Origin: Acanthosepion lycidas
Taxonomy: Eukaryota > Mollusca > Cephalopoda > Sepiida > Sepiidae
Assembly: GCA_963932145.1 (NCBI GenBank)
Contig: OZ010600.1
Span: 51,845,157 to 51,909,156, forward strand
DNA length: 64,000 bases
Reading direction: 5' to 3'
A model generated the notes under the pieces. It was not told the DNA's origin, did no database searches, and saw nothing but the letters and a program-made list of their open reading frames with translations. Numbering within the stretch: the first letter of the stretch is position 1; the number at the start of each line of letters is the position of its first letter. The position numbers and the translations under genes are program-made. Below are positions 1 through 11,217 of this stretch, one piece after another.

Positions 1-118
1 TCCTCATTCACCACCATACCCAGTCTTTTCCCTTACACTCTGTAGCCCCTTGTGTACTAGTGGCATTCCAGTCTTGCTTGGGGTGAAATGCTTAGAGGAA
101 AAAAAAAGAAAAAAAAAA
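1..118 (+). mobile_element. LINE 3' end with A-rich tail
   Basis: The segment matches, nearly word for word, the last ~100 bases of the long LINE copy at 45.4-47.5 kb: both have a cccagtctttt block, a cttgtgtactagtggcatt-type block and end in cttgcttggggtgaaat before an A-rich run. It is therefore the 3' end of a plus-strand copy of the same family that starts outside the window. No reading frame can be judged from this piece. Confidence 0.7.
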
Positions 119-1656
119 AGAGTTAAGGTAAACTGAAATTTCTGTCAGGCTGGACACACCTTGCTTTATAAGAGATTAATCCTGGTCCTCCCTTAGAACT
201 GCTATGGTAATTTTTTTTTTCTTGTCAATAGGCTGTTTTCAGTGAGTGAAACTGACTTTTTAGTTATTAATTTTTATAACCGACAAGCTGTTAATTTTCA
301 AATCTTGGATCATTTTATAAACTTATTAGTATAATGTTCAATAGTAGTCTATTATGAGTCATAAGTTATGACCATAGCTACTAATTTGTGTTCTCAGTCA
401 GAAATCACTGAAGTGTGCAAAGTAGAAATTATGCACAACCAAATAAATACATAGAGAAATGCAGCCAGGTAAGAAATTAATTCACTAGAACTATGTGAGA
501 CTAACCACAGTTCCACCTACCTGCAGTTGACAAGATGGAAAATGTAAATGTTCTTAATTTTTTTTTTTTTTTAAATTTTAAATCTTTACAATACTAGACA
601 AACATTGAATATTAGCAGACTGAATATTTTTGGAATAAAAATCATTTTAAAAGGAACTTGCCTAAATAACTACATGGCTACAACACTTGGGGAGTCAAAA
701 CAATCTATTCATGCAAGTTCATCAGATAAGTGGTTTGGTGCCTTCCCCATCATTCTTGACCTTGATATGCCACGTGACAAAGCAGTTAGTGTTAATGTCT
801 GTGTAAATTTATAAAAACTTTCCCAGCAAACTTTAACCTTTATATCCACAATAAAACAGTATGTCAAAAGGAGGGTTTTTTTCCCTTGACACCACTATTA
901 TTTTTTACTACTTTTCCCTCCCTCAGCAAAGTTTATTTTAAAAACAAGGATTAGAATCTTAAAACCCAAACATATGAAAGTGAATTTACATTTTCTTTGT
1001 TCTTTGAGAATTTATAACAAAAATATTAAACACTATTAGATTATTTACAAGAATAATTTTATATTTACAACATAAGTTTTTTTTTTTGCACTAAGAAACA
1101 TCCAAGTTTGTTGTCAGCATCTTGATTATATCATTATTTTCCCTTTCTATTAGCTGGAGTTGTAAATAATTTTTTTTATTTTTTGTTTATTAACAATACA
1201 TATTTAGCTAAAATAAATTTTGCCAAGGGCCTGTAGAACCCAAACACCCAGCTTGCTGATTTTCACCCCACGTGTTGACACCTGGTAATTTGTGGTATGT
1301 TTAACATCTTTACTCGTTCCCCAATACTTTGATAGAGATTGTTTTCCAATAATGACTTTAGAGCTTCATCAAAATCTAATGAACACCCTGGTATGGGTTT
1401 ATATTCCAATAATGTTTGTCCAGGACAAAACCTTATAAACCACTGCCATATTGCTGTTCAGTTACGACTCCTTGACTATAAACACTATATATTTTTGTAG
1501 ATGTTTTCCCTTGTTTGACCTCCAATAACAATTATGTGATGTAAATGCACTTTCAGTGCCTTCATTAGTGAGGTTAAGAAATTTATTCTTTAATGCAGTG
1601 TGCACACTTCCACTACTAGGCAAAAACTAAGGTATTTTGGTTTTTTACCTTGATTT
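119..1656. other. AT-rich stretch, nothing recognised
   Basis: I see no coding signature, structured RNA or known repeat here. A 69-codon open frame at 605-814 has no family resemblance. The stretch has several T runs. It could be intron or intergenic sequence. Confidence 0.5.
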
Positions 1657-1916
1657 TCATTCTACACAAGGCCCAAGAGCCACTCTAGGTAGAGGGCTAC
1701 AGAATAAGAGGCACCACCCCAAGCAAGGTGATAATATTACCAAGACACAAGGGGTAGTGAAAGAGAAAAAAGGGCTTTAGAAGAAACTAGAAACCCAATC
1801 CTAAACAGGAAACAAAGGATAAAACTTTACTATTGTTCACCAAACCAGGGAGGTATGTGAACCAGACAAACCTATCTACTCCTATTAAGGAAAAAAAAAA
1901 AAAAAAAAAAAAAAAA
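1657..1916 (-). mobile_element. LINE-tail-like repeat, minus copy
   Basis: Read on the minus strand, this holds ccttgtgtcttggtaatatt and then ccttgcttggggtgg, the same tail layout seen at 56.6-56.8 kb and, more distantly, in the LINE ends at 0.1 and 47.4 kb. At its upper-coordinate end lies a long A run (about 1890-1917). The block agagccactctaggtaga near 1677 recurs at about 6.5 and 26.6 kb. Confidence 0.55.
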
Positions 1917-1979
1917 ATTATAAAAAGTTTCAGAGTTCAGGCAAAGATATCAGAAGGAAATAGTTGAAGTAGACATTTG

Positions 1980-2100
1980 AAAGAGCTAAAAATTCAGTCC
2001 TAAACAGGAAAGAAGGGATAAACCTTTACTCCTGTACAAAAGACCAGGGAGGAGTGTGAACTGGATGATTGGCAAACCTATCTGCTCCTAGTGTACTACA
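1980..2100 (-). mobile_element. Second partial copy of the 1.7-kb repeat
   Basis: The stretch repeats the part of the upstream copy that contains cctaaacaggaa, aaaccttta and gaccagggagg, ending in acctatctgctcctag. The two copies lie in the same orientation with an A run between them. This suggests a tandem or repeated insertion of the same tail. Confidence 0.5.
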
Positions 2101-2564
2101 AATTTATTCTTAACTGGCACATATAGTTAGGATGTTACATTTGTCATTACAAATGTTTGCCAAAAATGGAAATTGCTTATGACTCAGCCTAATAGTTATA
2201 TATGCTACCCACCCTCTAATGATTTATTTTAGTGACAAAGTTAAAAATATGCACTCATGAATATATGAATTCTTAAATATATTATCATCAAATTTATTTC
2301 ACTATTTCCAGGCGTACATGTTAAGACTTTATACTAGTCCAATTTAGTGTTTCATCTTAATTGTTAGATTTTATACATTGAAAGGTTATTTTGTTGCAAC
2401 CAGCAGAATGGCTGGCAGCATGTCTTCCACAAATAAATTATACAGCTTGGAACATGTTATCAGCCATGGGTTATTCCCCACCTCCTGCTTAGTTTTGGTA
2501 CTTGAACATCCTCCCACTTAACCGGTTTGGGAGGGATATATTAAAATAATTAAAACATTTCTCG

Positions 2565-2600
<36 letters not shown>

Positions 2601-3463
2601 CAGAGAGGAAAAAAAAAGGCATTTCTATAACATTGTTATATTGTTTGAACAATCTCTTCACAGATAAAGAGACTTGAAGCAACAGATGTGGCTCTACAAC
2701 AAATGCTATAAATGCAATGGGCAGAATCTGTGTGCAGCAAGGAAGTTTTAAGAAAAATAGGAAAGAGGGTTTAAAGACTATCACTCACAGGACATACTAA
2801 AAGCAAGAAAGATGTGGGAAAACAGAATAACCTAGTTAATGGATTTGTGTGAATGAATAGCAGAACCATGAATTGGGACGGGAATGACTCAAAAGTAACT
2901 TAGAACAATAACAAGAAATGACTGATCATGTATGGAGAGAAAAGGGTAGTCACCAGCCCCTATAGAATGAAGCGAGAATACTGGACAAGGAACATTAGAG
3001 AGACATTTGAAAGTATCAGTGCATATGCTAAGCTATGAGGATCTTCTAAGTAGGCCTATAACATAAATAAATATAATATGGGAGACACTAACAAGAGACA
3101 AATGACAGCAATTCTGCAACAGCAGCAACACTAATCAGCAAAGTTAGGTTTAAGGCTCCACTCCAAATTCACTACAGAGAATTGTCCTATGGGACAATAG
3201 TCTAATGGATTAAAGCATTGGTTCATGAATTTAATGACAAATACTATAAATATCAGAACATTAATTTCTGACAAGATTTGAACTCATAACCCAAAGTTAT
3301 TATGTAATTCTGGCAACAAGAACTGATGACTGATACTACTGAAAGTAATGGAAGCATTTCTATAGAAATTTAACTCTCCAAGAAAAAAATAAATCCAACC
3401 TTCCAATTTTTTGTATCAATAAACACTTTAAATCACATATCCCCACCCCAAAAGATTTTCTCT
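2101..3463. other. AT-rich stretch with a degenerate tRNA-like repeat
   Basis: No gene is supported. There is a ~28-base A run at 2571-2598, and the 88-codon minus open frame across it is read through that run. At 3190-3330 the pattern gtctaatggattaaagc followed by gatttgaactc vaguely resembles box A and box B parts of a tRNA-derived SINE, but the boxes are not in a convincing order. Confidence 0.4.
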
Positions 3464-3539
3464 TAAATTTTAAGTTTTAAAAGGGGGGTTGATTTTGCTA
3501 TGTAAATTCATTGTAAATTGATCCCCCAGAGCAAGCCAA

Positions 3540-3570
<31 letters not shown>

Positions 3571-3580
3571 CATACTTATA

Positions 3581-3671
3581 TTAGGTTGGTGCAAAAATAA
3601 TGACATAATAATGTCGTTTTTTGACGTTAAAAAATATGTCGAAAAACGTCATTGTTTTTGCACCACCCTAA
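3581..3671. mobile_element. Mariner hairpin MITE, 91 bp (MADE1-like)
   Basis: The element opens with TTAGGTTGGTGCAAAAATAA and closes with its near reverse complement ending CACCACCCTAA, so nearly all of it can fold into a hairpin. This terminal sequence is the hallmark of irritans-type mariner MITEs such as primate MADE1. It is the least regular of the four copies here, with an extra short repeat in the left arm and a mutated right end. Confidence 0.8.
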
Positions 3672-3725
3672 AATAAAGTAAAAAGTTAATACTGATATTA
3701 CTTAAAGCATATTTCACTTTTTCTA

Positions 3726-3788
3726 TTAGGTTGGTGCAAAAATAATGTCGTTTTCTCACATAACGACATTATTTTTGCACCAACCTAA
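3726..3788. mobile_element. Mariner hairpin MITE, 63 bp (MADE1-like)
   Basis: A nearly perfect palindrome from TTAGGTTGGTGC to GCACCAACCTAA, flanked on both sides by the TA expected of a mariner target duplication. The arms are about 29 bases and the loop only a few bases. It is the shortest copy in the window and carries no coding sequence. Confidence 0.88.
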
Positions 3789-3980
3789 TACCTTGCAGTA
3801 AAACAATGCCAACATATAGAATTTCAAATAATTTCAAAATATCCACAAATTTTGAATTCAAAACATCTTATTTACCTTTCCCTTCTAACACCATTTTTTT
3901 TGGGGGGGGGGCTGTAATTAGGGAAGGGATCAATTTACAATGACTTTACATTGCAGACTGAACTCCTCTCTTAAAATTTA

Positions 3981-5884
3981 GAAAATTTCAAAAGAAAAAA
4001 ATCCTCATGATCTTGAGCTTAATAAAAATAGGAACAAAAAAATTTGGAAAAATATTATTTCTTGAAGAGGAAATGCTGAAATGCGTATACTCTCTTGTAA
4101 CAGATACAAGTGTTAGCACAAACTTTTTTAATTTATAAAAACAAAATAATCATGCCACCAAAAGAATGCTTTCAAACATACCATAATAAATAAGCACTGT
4201 ACCAGGCGTGGGGATTGAAGAAAGTAATTTAATCTTTGCCCATACATGTATTTTGATACACTAGTGTAGTATAAAGTAGTAGGGGGTATATCTATAGACA
4301 TATAAATAAATATTATAATTAAATATAAATATCATAATAAATTATAAATAAATTTTTACACTTATAGGAATTAAATCCTATACATATTTTTCCACCAATA
4401 AAATCCCAACAGAAAGTTTGTTGAATAAACAATTACTAGGGCAGAGACTGCCAAAATACTTGCAGACATAGATGTAGATCTGCCACGTGTTATTTTTGGA
4501 GATTTAGAAAATAACAATAACTCCTTCACAACTCTCGCAAATTACAGGAAAAGATTTTTGCGAGCCAGTGTGAAATTATTTTCTAACTAATAAAATCCTT
4601 GTATTAAAAAAGTTCATACCTCTACATGAAATTAGATTTTTAATTCCCTATTGGATTAAAAATAGAAGCATACTGCTTCTCTTTAATGCTCTTACAGATA
4701 TAAAAATAGAAGTATACTGCTTCTTGAGGCAAAACAATTTCAGAAGTCAGTTTGATCTGCAAATACATAAGCATACGATGAAGAGATGATAGATAGCAGC
4801 TGCAGACTATGTTTTGTCTATGAATTCACAAACACATTAGGCTGATCATCATAAACTAAGTCTGTCCACACATCTCATATCACATTATGAACACTTAATT
4901 ATTTTATAAAAAACAAAATTCACTGCAAGAAAAATTGAAAATTTTTCTGTTATTGTATATTTCTGAAAAGTATATATAAATGTTATTTCAACTGACTTCC
5001 TGCTTCTACTTTTCCTTCAGTAAATATCTTTTTTTATGTTTCATTTAAAAGATATCTTGTTAAGTGTTTGTAATCTTGATACTCAGATTAAGACAAAAAC
5101 TTGGGTAGCCGAACCCAACATACTAACATGATTTTTCCTTTTGGAACAAATATCACTGTTACAGATTGAACAAGTTATTTCAACAACTGAACTCATTCAT
5201 TTTATTGTTATCAATGCTTTAGCTAATGTTCAGAGATGACAATGTATATTCCCTTAGTTTTATCAATACGGGTGCTGAGAAGATAAGGCAGTGAGAGAAA
5301 AAGGTCAAAGGTAAGCAACATTCTAGTAGCACATCCCCACACCACTCCATATTTGTTTTCATGATGACAATATTAGATATTGTTTAACAATGGAACAATT
5401 TAGCCCAGGTTGTCTGTTATACTCTCTATAACTTTCTATCTCAATTGTGTGTTTACTCCATCACAATGGAGAGTACCATGATAGTCTACATCTTGAAGTG
5501 ACACACATGGCACGTAGAAAATGTACAGCTGAAAACTTAGTTTTCAAATTGTTTCTATGAATCCAAGGCTTTATAAGCAAACACAGAAATAAGTTAAAAA
5601 AAAAAAAACATACTGTCATTTTGTTCATTTTTTTTTTTTTTATTTATTTATTTTGAAGAGGAGAAAAGTGTCACTTCTCTCTTCAGTTTCATTTGTAAAT
5701 ATCACATTTTAAATACATCATTGATAATAGTTCGGATGTTAACAAAGTAAATACAGCATTCCATTGTTGTAAATGGAGAATACAAAGAATGAAGAGGTTC
5801 CCATGGTCAAAGGTAAATTGTAATATAAATGGGTCATGAATAGTACTTATTTGATAGTATCTAAGACCTATGTGCTATGTTCCT
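3981..5884. other. AT-rich stretch, nothing recognised
   Basis: No open frame of note, no RNA gene and no clear repeat boundary. A-, T- and TA-rich runs are frequent, including facing A and T runs near 5597-5650. It could be intron or intergenic. Confidence 0.45.
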
Positions 5885-6430
5885 TCAGGATGTTGGCAAT
5901 CATGACTCCCCACAATTTTCTGTCTTCCTGTCTTAATAAACTTTGTCTTTTTGTCATCTCTCCTGAACCTTTTTCCACCATTCATTTACACAAGTTCACC
6001 AGGTAACATTACTTTCCTGTGTCTCTTACCTTCAATCTCTCCTATGAGTATCAAGTTTTCCAAGCCCTCTTTCCTTATCATGTGCAAGAGAAATTTCAAC
6101 TGTCTCTTCCTGATGTTAAATGTAAGTGTCCTTTTTTGTTTCCATTATCTTTAGAACTTCCTTGTTGCACACGTTTCATCCATTATATTCTCAGCATCCT
6201 TCTGTAAAAAGCACATTTCTGCTGCTTCAAGTATCATCCGAGAAGATTGTCCAGCATCCGCTGCCATATAGAAGGACTGATATTACATAGCAGTTCAGTT
6301 CTCTTTTCTTTGTTTCTAACAAAATTTTCCCCCCATTTCTTAATACTTTGCTTAGCTTTTGGAAGGCATCTTTCTCTATCCCAGTTTCAGTGTTATTGTT
6401 TGTTAAAATACTTCCCAGATATTTAACTTG
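5885..6430 (-). mobile_element. RTE-like LINE 3' end, degraded copy
   Basis: This is a diverged copy of the better-preserved fragment at 6.8-7.4 kb. It shares the order of blocks (aggatgttggcaatcatgac, tatgagtatcaagttttcca, then ttcccagatatttaa). On the minus strand it covers the C-terminal region of an endonuclease/reverse-transcriptase LINE and its 3' end. The short plus-strand open frames here are antisense to it. Confidence 0.6.
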
Positions 6431-6784
6431 TTAGAATAGACTCCCCCCCCCCAAAAAAAAATTACCTTTTCATTTTTTTTTTTTCATACTAGAGTACACC
6501 TAATAGAAGGCTCAAGAGCCACTTAAAGTAAATGGTTACTGAATGAAGCACGAAATATAAACATGGCAAGAAGTGAAGGTTATGAGGAAGATCAATTGAC
6601 CCTTGACAAGTTTCTGTAGTGATCAGGAAAGCATCTAACAGGGGAGGGTTTCTCAAAGTAGCAGTTCTTGGGGGAAAAAGCTATCTCACTGGGACTTTCT
6701 CTTTAGAATACAGAGGAAATGAGGGTGATTCAACTCTGTGGAACTAGCGTGATGTGTCTTAGTCTGAACTTTTTCTTTTTATGT
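6431..6784. repeat. Homopolymer runs and an interspersed repeat
   Basis: C, A and T runs at about 6445-6485 are followed by a block at 6505-6545 (ctcaagagccacttaaagta, then ggttactgaatga) that also occurs at about 1.67 kb and 26.6 kb. This looks like another copy of the tail-associated repeat. Confidence 0.4.
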
Positions 6785-7440
6785 GCAGTGTCCTTTCAGG
6801 ACGTAGGTGATCATGACTCTCCATCTCCCTCTATCCCTTGCAGCTCTCAACAAGTTCATCCCCCAGACCACATTCTGTCATCCACTTGCTTAAGTCCACC
6901 ACATATGTCGCATTTTTTTCCCTTGTCTCCCTTTCCCCCTCTTCAACCCATGAGTATCAGATTCTCCAGACCCTCCTTCCTGATGTTAAGCATAAGCCTC
7001 CTCTTTATTTGCATCCTCTCTAAGACCTCAACGTTGCCCACACGCTCGGTCCATGATATCCTTAACATTCTTCTGTAGAGCCACATCTCCATCACCTAGA
7101 GTCTCTTCTTCATCTTTGAGGAAATCGTCCAACATTTGCTGCCGTAAAGAAGGACAGATGTCTCGCAATGCTCTGCTCAGCTTTTGGAATGTATCCTTGG
7201 CCATCCCAATATGTCTACGGATCTCAGTGTTGCACTTACCGTCTTCTGTCAAAACACTTCCCAGATATTTAATCTTCCACATCTGCTTCATTCTAGTGTT
7301 CCTGACCTGTAAATCACATTTTTTTGGGGCTCATCCTTTTACTGATGACCATGCATTCTGTCTTGTAGTTTATGCTTAGTCCCTTCTTCTCACTCTCCGT
7401 CGCTTACCTTCTGTAGGTGATTTTGTCATTTCTTTTCCGG
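6785..7440 (-). pseudogene. RTE-like LINE reverse transcriptase C-terminal fragment
   Basis: Minus-strand translation gives, across more than one frame, the sequence pattern KYLGSVLTEDGKCNTEIRRH, then LLYGSKCWTIS, then EMWLYRRMLRISWTERV. This order is characteristic of the thumb and connection region after the RT domain in RTE-type and related endonuclease/RT LINEs. An 87-codon open stretch (7028-7291) covers the first part, and the following motifs lie in another frame, so the copy is dead. Towards lower coordinates it runs into the same 3' end found at 5.9, 47.9 and 52.5 kb. The clade assignment (RTE-like) is from motif resemblance only. Confidence 0.7.
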
Positions 7441-7547
7441 TAGAACTAAAGAGTAGAGCAATCTGAACATTTTTCATGAAAATATAGGTTATATATGCAA
7501 AGTTGAGATAGACACACCAAAACCACAATACAGTTTTGAACTACAGT

Positions 7548-7600
7548 TGTCCTTCTCATATACTGGTTGCCAACCATTGCTAAAGAGTCCAGAATTCCTT
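7548..7600 (-). mobile_element. Short SINE fragment
   Basis: The block gttgtccttctcatatactggttgccaacc-like (about 7551-7580) matches the tail half of the tRNA-derived SINE seen complete at 61.6 kb. Only some 50 bases remain. Confidence 0.45.
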
Positions 7601-7819
7601 GCTATTTAAGCCATAGCTAGGGCATGAGAATACAATCAATTAAAAATACAGCCGCTATTTCACTAAAGTATCCAAAAATATTTTGGTACAGGTGTATGAA
7701 AATACCAAATTTAGCGATTGCTTCAAAAGTACTATCATATCTTGAATTGTGGTATGGGACCCACACACTGCAGCAAGCACTCCAATCAAATATAACAGTT
7801 TCTTCAGGTCTTATTGAAT

Positions 7820-8073
7820 TGAACATGAACTGGCAAAGTTTCAAATAAATAAGAAGCTCAAGGCCCCACCGGGAAGGCTATCCCCCCCCCAAAAAAAGAA
7901 TGCCCCTCCTTCGGGAGTCGACTGAGGCCTTCCCAAAAAGGGAAGTGACGAGGGGACTTGAGCAGTTTTTCCACGGTATTGCTGTTTTTTAAATACACTA
8001 AAAACCTTAACCTTGTGTCACCTTCGGTGGCGACGTGGACCCGATGAAAAATCCACTTAATGAACATGAACTG
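7820..8073. mobile_element. GC-richer insertion flanked by a 13-bp direct repeat
   Basis: The 13-mer TGAACATGAACTG occurs at 7820-7832 and again at 8061-8073, bracketing a 228-bp block clearly richer in G+C than its surroundings, with C and A runs near 7884-7898. The length of the flanking repeat suits an LINE-mobilised retroposon. I do not recognise the inserted sequence. A 69-codon minus open frame inside it (7858-8067) has no family resemblance. Confidence 0.45.
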
Positions 8074-8825
8074 TCACTCTCCGTCTGACGTAGACGACGT
8101 CAGAGAGTTTTAGCGACAAGAAATTCAAGAGGTTACTGAACTTTTTGTGTAATAGGACCGGATTGTGAAAACAGAAAACATTTCACTTTTTATTTTAGTA
8201 CCTCCAGAGATTCAATTTATGTGGCTATATGTGTCTTAATTTTATTTTTAATTATTTACGAATATAATGGCACACATGGTACACTTATGAGATGTTTTCA
8301 AGTTCAACACAAGTGCGAAATCAAGAGACATGCATTTAAAAAAAGAGATAAAGTTGGATAAAGTAAAGATATCCAATGTTATCACTTATGATATCTCTTT
8401 TGAAACAAGATTTTTATTATTATTATTTAATTTGCTTTTATTTTCCGCTCGATAAAACTTGAAAATGAAAAGAAAAGTGAATTGTAGGAATCTGATTGAG
8501 GCTATTTAAAATTAAAAGATAATCATTAAGCAACAATTTTTAAATTTCATTTTTTTTAGATCTACTGTTTTTTACTAAACGGGTCATAGAATGCAAAAAC
8601 TAATTAACGGTAAAAAGAGAAAGAAAAATAAATAAATGAAATATATAATTTCACTAAGAAATTCAACCAACTTCTAAAGAAAGACTAATAGGCAGTTTTA
8701 AACAGCAATAAAATATTCCTTAAGTTTTTAGTTACCTTAACTTTACTACCATTCAACACGAAGGAAAAGGTATATTTTTCAGTTCACGTGAGTCAGGATT
8801 CATAGTATTTTAGCTTTTTAGTAGT
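8074..8825. other. AT-rich stretch, nothing recognised
   Basis: It contains a short palindrome, gacgtagacgacgtc, at about 8087. No coding or repeat boundary is apparent. Confidence 0.4.
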
Positions 8826-8991
8826 ATTTACGTATTTCCGCAGTTTATCGTTTGTAGGTGTTATTAGTTCTTTTAGTAGTTAGACTTTTTATACAAAGCC
8901 AGAGGCCGTGAGAAAGCCTATTTTTGTGTAAAGAAAGATCTTGCATTTATTTTAAACACCCACAAACAATAAACTGGGGGAATACGTAAAT
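8826..8991. mobile_element. MITE-like inverted repeat, 166 bp
   Basis: ATTTACGTATTTCCGCAG at 8826 is matched by the reverse complement of the end at 8991, and similarity continues inward for about 37 bases with a few mismatches (arms 8826-8862 and 8955-8991). The middle ~90 bases are unique and non-coding. It is compatible with a small non-autonomous DNA transposon. The superfamily is not determinable because the flanking duplication is ambiguous. Confidence 0.6.
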
Positions 8992-10430
8992 TAAGTTTTA
9001 GAGAATGTGTGTGGTTGTAGGAAGGCTATGTCATTCGAATGTTAGTTTTTTAAGTTTTCTTTTTTACTATATACACTTAATTAAAATTACTTAGTTTTTT
9101 TAATGAATTAATGTTTTTTTCTTGTTTTTTTTTTTTGTATGGAGCCTATAATTACATTTTTTTTTAAATCGATTTCTTTCTGTTACCGAAGTTTAGCGTT
9201 TAGTTTTTATTTAGTATTTTTACGCATTTTAAATTAAAATTTTTCGTAAAAAAAATTAAAGATTAAATTTTCCTATCTACAGCTTTTAAACCAGAGATCG
9301 CGAAGCCAGTGCTTTTAAAAGTTACGGGAGTTAATTTTTCCTTCACTATGTTAACGATCTTCAAAACACGAAAAAATATTATTTATTTGTTATTAAGGGG
9401 GTGGTCTCCATCATCATCAAGTCACACCAAAATTAACCGAGTCCATAAACTTGACTAATGTTATCATAAGCAGCATCTTTTGTTTAGTTTTTACGTGATT
9501 AGCAATGTGTTTTTTTTTGGCTAGAAAGTAGCATTTTTCCCCCCCTAAAAGTGCAAGTATTAAAACTCCATACAGAGGATGGCTACAAGAATAATTTACT
9601 GCTCTTTTGCTACGTGATGCACGGTGCAACAAAAACTTTTAAAAATGTACAACTTCAGTGGACCTGTTTCCCACCAACTGCACATTGATCTTTGAATCTG
9701 ATGACTGTGGCGTGCCCACAAAGGCAAGGTGCCGATGGAACAAGAAAAGTTCGTGTGGGTAGACAGCATATAAAGTATTTTTTTTTTTTTTTTTGTTTTC
9801 GGTAATTAAATCTAGCTCTTCTTCATCTAAATCAACAATCGATTATCTACATCAAAGAATAAAACGATGAATAATTAACTCTCTGGCACATTAAAAAAAA
9901 AAAAAAGTCTTTCCTTTTTTCGCGGAATTAAATGTTGTCATTTTTTTTTTTTTTTTTAAACTAATGCCTGTCTATCTAATGAAGGTTTAACAATTTGTGT
10001 ATATGAGAAAAATGTCTTAATATGGAGATCTACTTAGAGAGCACAAAATTAAAATACAAGCCGTGGACCAGCCGGGTGTAAAAAAAACTTGTTTCTTCAT
10101 TTAAATAATATGCAGGAAGGCCCAAAATTATTTTTTTTAAGTCTTACCTTCCATTTGTGTCTGAAGAAGATCCTTTTCTTCCACAACAAGTTATTATTTC
10201 CACTCGGAACGTAAATGTATAGGCGTTTAACTAAAAAACAGTTTTAGAGTTAAAATCGCCAGCGGCTACTGACCAGACCATTTAAGTGATGGAGTAGAAA
10301 ACAAATCAAAGTTAGTAAGTCGTCCTACTTTCTTTTTTTATAAAACGAAGTTGGGGGAAATTCCAAACAGACCACGTGACGACAAAATATATAACAGGGA
10401 GAAAGAATTTTTTTTAGCGACATGCACTTC
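8992..10430. other. AT-rich stretch with T runs
   Basis: No gene is supported. T and A runs occur at about 9120-9140, 9777-9794, 9891-9906 and 9940-9957. A segment at 9660-9775 is somewhat more complex but shows no family resemblance in either strand. Confidence 0.45.
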
Positions 10431-10540
10431 ATGGTAAATTTTCATTTTGTTTCACGAGTGCTAATATCCCTTCAAATTTTACCAAAATAGTCATATTTCC
10501 GTGCAAATGTACATGCTGAACTCAAATGAAAATTTACCAT
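10431..10540. mobile_element. Small palindromic element, 110 bp
   Basis: The 17-base arm ATGGTAAATTTTCATTT (10431-10447) has a perfect inverted copy at 10524-10540. The 76 bases between are not palindromic. It looks like a tiny MITE or a hairpin relic and directly abuts the next repeat. Confidence 0.55.
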
Positions 10541-10542
10541 AT

Positions 10543-10975
10543 ACTAGCAGTAGAGTCCGGCGTTGCCCGGGGATGTAACAGTAGATCAAGTATCGACCAT
10601 CATAAAGACTGAAAAATAAAATTGACAAAGATTATTGTTTAAGGTTGACGGACACGCATGTCTTAATTAGATTTTTTTTTTTTTTTTCGAATTGGTCAAA
10701 CCCAAACTCAAACAAAACATTGTTTTCAATCGTTATGACTATGAGTCTACCGATTGAATAGAATTTTATTATAAACAAAATGGAATTTTTAGCATTCTGA
10801 ATGTAGTAAAAATAAAGAAAAAAGTGTGCAAGACAATAAGAAACACTACCTGCCAAAAGAAAAAGTGAAGTTTTGTTGAAATCGGTTGAAAAATGTAGGA
10901 AATCCGATCCTATATATAAACGAACACACACACACACACACACAAGCAACCTGGGTTTTATAATAAGTATAACTC
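10543..10975. repeat. Dispersed repeat with CCGGCGTTGCCCGGGG head
   Basis: The left end reads ctagcagtagagtccggcgt followed by tgcccgggg, a pattern common to a widespread invertebrate interspersed repeat. The right part has gttgaaatcggttgaaaaat, then tataaacg, a (CA)n run and ttttataataagta. The 105-codon minus open frame (10632-10949) crosses the (CA)n run and is not a gene. I infer a LINE-mobilised element but cannot name the family. Confidence 0.5.
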
Positions 10976-11103
10976 GATATGAGTTGTCCCCTTTTCATTC
11001 TCGTGATGCCTCTTAATCATGTTTTCAAATTGATTTCGTGCAATAACAATTGTGTTTTTCCAATTTTTGGCACTGTCAGAACCACCACAAGGTAATTTTA
11101 CGT

Positions 11104-11217
11104 AGTCCTGTGAAGTTTAGTTGAAATCGGTTGAAAAATGTAGGAAATCCGATCCAATATATAAACGTACTGACACACACACACACACACACAATCTGCG
11201 TTTTATAATAAGTAAGA
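11104..11217. repeat. Second copy of the repeat's right end
   Basis: It repeats the right part of the 10.5-kb element almost exactly: gttgaaatcggttgaaaaat, taggaaatccgatcc, atataaacg, (CA)n, ttttataataagta. The head is absent, so this is a truncated direct duplicate about 240 bp downstream. Confidence 0.65.

Larger units (their letters stand above)
3466..3980. mobile_element. Terminal-inverted-repeat element with two nested MITEs
   Basis: The sequences at about 3466-3525 and 3926-3980 are inverted copies of each other. Both carry TAAATTTTAAG at the outer edge and CATTGTAAATTGATCCC at the inner edge, with a few mismatches and a small length difference between. The ~400 bases enclosed contain two unrelated hairpin MITEs and no transposase. 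It is best read as an old non-autonomous TIR element; its superfamily is not clear. Confidence 0.55.

Noticed and set aside
2518-2784. 88-codon minus-strand open frame
   Set aside because: Its core is phenylalanine runs from an A/T homopolymer; no domain on either side.
9280-9360. hAT-like terminal repeat (ccagagatcgcgaagccag)
   Set aside because: No matching inverted end and no coding trace nearby; one short motif is not enough.
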